Origin: Clostridiales bacterium
GTDB taxonomy: Bacteria > Bacillota > Clostridia > Christensenellales > CAG-138
Length of the DNA: 6,413 bases
Direction: 5' to 3'
NCBI GenBank assembly: GCA_009783775.1
Contig: WRCT01000106.1
Span: forward strand, 1-6,413
Shown: positions 4,775 to 6,413 of the stretch, piece by piece
Numbering within the stretch: position 1 is the first letter of the stretch
How the letters are laid out: every line of letters starts with the position of its first letter
Notes under the pieces: generated by a model
What the model was told of the DNA's origin: nothing
Database searches by the model: none
The model's input: only the letters and a program-made list of their open reading frames with translations
Position numbers and translations under genes: made by a program

Positions 4775-4851
4775 AAATATATTATTGATAATCTTGCGGT
4801 CTTTAGACCCGTTCTGCCGCCGGGGCTGTGGCGCAGTCAGAGAAAGACACA
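4775..4851 (-). promoter_or_regulatory. Probable L13 leader (autoregulatory 5' UTR)
   Basis: Between the promoter and the rplM ribosome binding site lies about 77 bases of leader with GC-rich pairing potential (GCC/GGC and CCC/GGG arms at 4800-4838) and a conserved-looking AAAGACCGCAAGATTATC just before the site. Firmicutes rplM operons carry an RNA structure, the L13 leader, bound by the ribosomal protein product. Position and the AGACCGCAAGATT segment fit that family as I remember it. Confidence 0.6.
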
Positions 4852-4857
4852 TCGGTT

Positions 4858-4886
4858 ATAATACCAAACCCATAGGGCACTGTCAA
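4858..4886 (-). promoter_or_regulatory. Sigma-A promoter of rplM-rpsI
   Basis: On the minus strand TTGACA (4886-4881) is followed at 17 bases by TATTAT (4863-4858). The transcript would start near 4851, giving a leader of about 90 bases to the rplM start codon. Confidence 0.85.
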
Positions 4887-4928
4887 GCATTATTTCCCCC
4901 ATAGCTCTTGTTTTTTCAGAATTTCTCA

Positions 4929-4957
4929 GATTTATTTCTCCGGAGCCGGACATAATA
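4929..4957 (+). promoter_or_regulatory. Possible forespore (sigma-G/F-like) promoter
   Basis: CATAATA at 4951-4957 matches the sigma-G -10 pattern (CATnnTA type), 32 bases before the start codon at 4989. The -35 candidate at 4929-4933 (GATTT) matches poorly. spoVA operons are transcribed by sigma-G in Bacillus, which gives the weak motif some context support. Confidence 0.35.
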
Positions 4958-4988
4958 ACGTCGCGGAGACTTTGAGGGAGAAAAAACG

Positions 4989-5246
4989 ATGTCGAGAACA
5001 AGCTACTTTTACTTGCTGTTGGGCTTGCTGCTGCTGACGCTGGCGCTCGTGTTCGTGCTGTCCCTGTTCCGCCGCGAGCCAACCCCGAAAGGCCATGATA
5101 TTTATTTTGTTGAGGGAGGGCAATCCATGCCGTACCATACCAAGTTCTATGAAATCTCGCTCCACGGCGGCGGCGGCCAGGGCCTGCCCGCCGACCGCGA
5201 GACCTACTACATCACGCCGCTGGCAGCCAAGGAGGATAAGGTATGA
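4989..5246 (+). CDS. Small membrane-anchored protein of unknown function upstream of spoVAC
   Basis: An 85-residue protein with one N-terminal membrane segment (about residues 7-27, LLLGLLLLTLALVFVLSLF) followed by positively charged FRRE, so the rest would lie in the cytoplasm (or the forespore) or act as a bitopic anchor. The soluble part has HDIYFVEGGQ (36-45), YHTKFYEISLHGGGGQG (49-65) and an acidic end; I recognise no family. The start follows GAGGGAG at 8 bases spacing. Its place just ahead of spoVAC corresponds to spoVAB in Bacillus, but it shows no similarity to SpoVAA or SpoVAB that I can see. The stop codon TGA shares two bases with a tandem GATTCCA repeat. The ORF is plausible by codon use, ribosome binding site and membrane segment; function is unknown. 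Confidence 0.75.
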   Translation: MSRTSYFYLLLGLLLLTLALVFVLSLFRREPTPKGHDIYFVEGGQSMPYHTKFYEISLHGGGGQGLPADRETYYITPLAAKEDKV

Positions 5247-5335
5247 TTCCAGATTCCAGATTCCAGATTCCGGATTCCAGTAGGACGGGGGCGGGCTCCC
5301 GCCGCGTAGGGGCGACCTGTGGTCGCCCGCCGGTT
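5245..5335. repeat. GATTCCA tandem tract and 31-bp repeat inside the spoVA-type operon
   Basis: Five 7-base units (GATTCCA three times, GATTCCG, GATTCCA) run from 5245 to 5279, starting within the TGA stop of the upstream gene. Then GGCGGG-CT-CCCGCC (about 5290-5303) forms a hairpin, and 5305-5335 is the inverted copy of 3701-3731, itself a hairpin (GGGCGACC-TGT-GGTCGCCC). The block separates two genes likely to be co-transcribed. Confidence 0.85.
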
Positions 5336-5355
5336 GTCGGACGGGAGGAAAGGAT

Positions 5356-5799
5356 ATGAAACCCATGAACGCGAAACAATACCAAACCGAAGTCGCCGAT
5401 CTTATGCCGAAAAGCAAGACGCTGCTGTCCTGTCTCAAGGCCTTTTGGGTCGGCGGTCTGATCTGCTGCCTGGGGCAGCTGATCGGCGACCTGAGCGTAA
5501 AGTGGTGGAGCCTGACCGAGCAGAGCGCGGGGACCGTCACGGCCATCACGCTGATCTTTCTGGCCGCCCTGCTCACCGCGCTGGGTATCTTTGACGTGAT
5601 CGCCGCCTACGCGGGCGCGGGCACGGTCGTGCCGATCACAGGTTTTTCCAACTCCATCGCCGCGCCGGCCATCGAGTACCGCTCCGAGGGCCTGGTCATG
5701 GGCGTGGGCGCGAAACTCTTTTCCCCCGCCGGTCCCGTGCTGGTCTATGGGATCGGTGCGTCGGTGATAGTCGGGTTGATTTCGCTGTTGTTTAAGTGA
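5356..5799 (+). CDS. spoVAC: Stage V sporulation protein AC (SpoVAC)
   Basis: An inner-membrane subunit of the SpoVA channel that moves Ca-dipicolinic acid into the forming spore and out at germination; Bacillus SpoVAC is described as a mechanosensitive channel. The 147 residues match SpoVAC (about 150), not the shorter SpoVAEb, which lacks the soluble N-terminus. Visible motifs are KAFWVGGLICCLGQLIGD (28-45), a second membrane segment at 60-80, FDVIAAYAGAGTVVPITGFSNSIAAPAIEYRSEGLVMGVG (79-118) and a last segment at 126-146. The ATG follows GGGAGG (5343-5348) at 7 bases. In Bacillus and most Clostridia spoVAD and spoVAE follow directly; here convergent feoA follows after a repeat, so the cluster is incomplete at this locus. 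SpoVAD may be elsewhere in the genome. Confidence 0.93.
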   Translation: MKPMNAKQYQTEVADLMPKSKTLLSCLKAFWVGGLICCLGQLIGDLSVKWWSLTEQSAGTVTAITLIFLAALLTALGIFDVIAAYAGAGTVVPITGFSNSIAAPAIEYRSEGLVMGVGAKLFSPAGPVLVYGIGASVIVGLISLLFK

Positions 5800-5807
5800 G
5801 CGACGAA

Positions 5808-5943
5808 AAGTAATAAGGAATAGGGAATAAGTAATAGTGGATGAAAAAATTGCCTGCGGCAGTTTCCATATTTCTATGAAAACAGATTATCTAATGTGTG
5901 CCAGCACACCACAACTATTCCTTATTCCTTGTTACTTATTACC
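5808..5943. repeat. Imperfect inverted repeat of AATAAGGAAT-type simple sequence
   Basis: Arm 1 (5808-5840) carries AGTAATAAGGAATAGGG and AATAAGTAATAGTGG. Arm 2 (5909-5943), read on the minus strand, carries GGTAATAAGTAACAAGG and AATAAGGAATAG. The arms could fold into a long hairpin between the convergent spoVAC and feoA genes. Within the loop lie a small hairpin (5847-5865) and GTGTG-CCAG-CACAC (about 5896-5909). The feoA stop codon is inside arm 2. Confidence 0.75.
5847..5865 (+). repeat. Second copy of the AAACTGCC hairpin element
   Basis: AAATTGCC (5847-5854), loop TGC, GGCAGTTT (5858-5865) form an 8-bp stem with one G-U pair. With the preceding ATGAAAAAA it matches the element at 1195-1219. 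It may help terminate spoVAC transcription, though the U-run is short. Confidence 0.6.
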
Positions 5944-6165
5944 TAATTTTACGCTGATTTTGGAAGCGTCCACATTCCGCATAACGACAATACCGCCGCG
6001 CACCCGATAAGCGCGGGGATTGCCGCGCGGCGCGGCAAAAAGACAGGTCACGCTGGTGCCCCTTGTTAAGCCCATGTCCTGCAAGCGACCGACAAAGGCG
6101 GCGGAGGCTTGTATCTTCGCAACGGTAACAGGCGTGCCGATGGGGACTTCAGAAAGGGTTTGCAT
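5932..6165 (-). CDS. feoA: FeoA-domain protein
   Basis: A small cytoplasmic SH3-like protein; FeoA assists the FeoB ferrous iron transporter, and the same domain occurs at the end of DtxR regulators. The whole 77 residues are one domain: LSEVPIGTPVTVAKIQ (4-19), FVGRLQDMGLTRGTSVTCLFAAPRGNPRAYRVRGG (24-58) and IVVMRNVDASKISV (59-72), which fit the consensus RL.DLGL..GT.V......GDP...R.RG..v.LR..ea..I.V. No feoB follows; transcription runs convergently into spoVAC. The start ATG has no clear ribosome binding site and lies in one arm of a perfect 10-bp palindrome. The last residues and TAA stop come from simple-sequence DNA, so the original end may have been replaced. Membership in FeoA is firm; its partner is unknown. 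Confidence 0.9.
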   Translation of the reverse strand: MQTLSEVPIGTPVTVAKIQASAAFVGRLQDMGLTRGTSVTCLFAAPRGNPRAYRVRGGIVVMRNVDASKISVKLGNK

Positions 6166-6184
6166 ATCACAGAGTATGCAAACC
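6157..6184 (-). promoter_or_regulatory. Perfect palindrome covering the feoA start codon
   Basis: GGTTTGCATA (6157-6166), eight-base spacer, TATGCAAACC (6175-6184) are exact inverted arms. The feoA ATG (6165-6163) is within the downstream arm of the mRNA, so an RNA hairpin would occlude initiation; as DNA it could be a dimeric repressor site, for example of a metal regulator. No ribosome binding site lies between the arm and the ATG. Confidence 0.7.
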
Positions 6185-6204
6185 TGCTTCCGGTTGTCCG
6201 TTTC

Positions 6205-6381
6205 CCGCCGCAGTGTTTTCGTGCGCTTTCGTGTGTTTCGTGGTTAACAAATCCCGCCGCAGCGAATTCGCGTCCATTGCCAGCCCACCCAGACCTAGGC
6301 CGAACGCTAGGTGCTGGGCGGGGACCCCGGTTCGCGTCATTCGCGGTTAATAAAGAAAAAACCGCCGCAGCGGCCCCTACG
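6205..6381. repeat. Mosaic of short extragenic repeats at the window end
   Basis: CCGCCGCAG occurs three times (6205-6213, 6254-6262, 6362-6370). TCGTGTGTTTCGTGG (6229-6243) matches 3632-3646 with one change. CGCGTCCATTGC and CGCGTCATTCGCGG (about 6269-6345) are related blocks. CCCAG-A-CCTAG (6288-6298) pairs with CTAGG-TG-CTGGG (6307-6318). CCCCTACG near 6374-6381 also ends the repeat at 3731. No gene is supported between 6185 and 6413. Confidence 0.6.
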
Positions 6382-6413
6382 TCATTAGACCTATCCACTA
6401 ACCGTCATTGCGG

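Noticed and set aside
4763..4852. N-terminal extension of rplM
   Set aside because: It covers the leader and ribosome binding site; L13 proteins start near MNTFMAKGE.
3959..4861. 300-codon plus-strand ORF across rpsI and rplM
   Set aside because: It is antisense to two certain ribosomal protein genes, has no ribosome binding site and reads as low-complexity GC-rich shadow.
5245..5335. Possible CRISPR array from the GATTCCA repeats
   Set aside because: Units are only 7 bases with no unique spacers, and no cas genes are nearby.
6066..6398. 110-codon minus-strand ORF overlapping feoA
   Set aside because: It is a frame-shifted shadow of feoA and repeat DNA without a ribosome binding site.

Overview
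The window looks like chromosomal DNA of an endospore-forming, GC-rich member of the Clostridia (Firmicutes), probably an uncultured gut or digester lineage. Supporting signs are a SpoVAC-type spore protein, an rplM-rpsI pair with a Firmicutes-style leader, strong AGGAGG ribosome binding sites, sigma-A promoters of the TTGACA-17-TATACT type, and many short extragenic repeats. No species can be named from the sequence.

Layout. Positions 1-620 hold the 3' end of leuS, with a short GC-rich palindromic repeat read through in frame. Positions 625-1194 hold a strong promoter with an array of TACTAA half-sites and a conserved gene of unknown function that I match to DUF6530. pfkA (phosphofructokinase) follows at 1280-2254. 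Positions 2279-2926 hold an autoregulated phd-doc toxin-antitoxin operon. It ends in a 12-bp bidirectional terminator hairpin shared with a minus-strand tRNA-Asn(GTT) gene (2972-3046). Beyond the tRNA lies a compact divergent module: a 54-codon Cys-rich minus-strand ORF (3113-3277) and a 62-aa XRE repressor (3401-3589). Three copies of the operator ATAGC-N5-GCTAT lie between them, placed over both promoters.

Positions 3590-3922 have no convincing gene. They hold repeat tracts, two terminators and a structured stretch that may be an RNA. rpsI and rplM lie on the minus strand (3923-4762) with a leader and promoter up to 4886. On the plus strand, 4989-5799 holds a possible forespore operon: a small membrane-anchored protein of unknown function and SpoVAC, separated by a repeat insertion. 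A convergent orphan FeoA protein (5932-6165) has its start codon inside a perfect palindrome and its stop codon inside a simple-sequence inverted repeat. The last 230 bases are a mosaic of short repeats.

Two themes stand out. The first is a pair of small regulatory or selfish modules (phd-doc and Cys-rich ORF/xre) flanking a tRNA gene. The second is a population of short repeats that abut stop codons, sit inside an operon, and in leuS have been absorbed into the protein. The divergent Cys-rich ORF/xre module is my best candidate for an under-described system.
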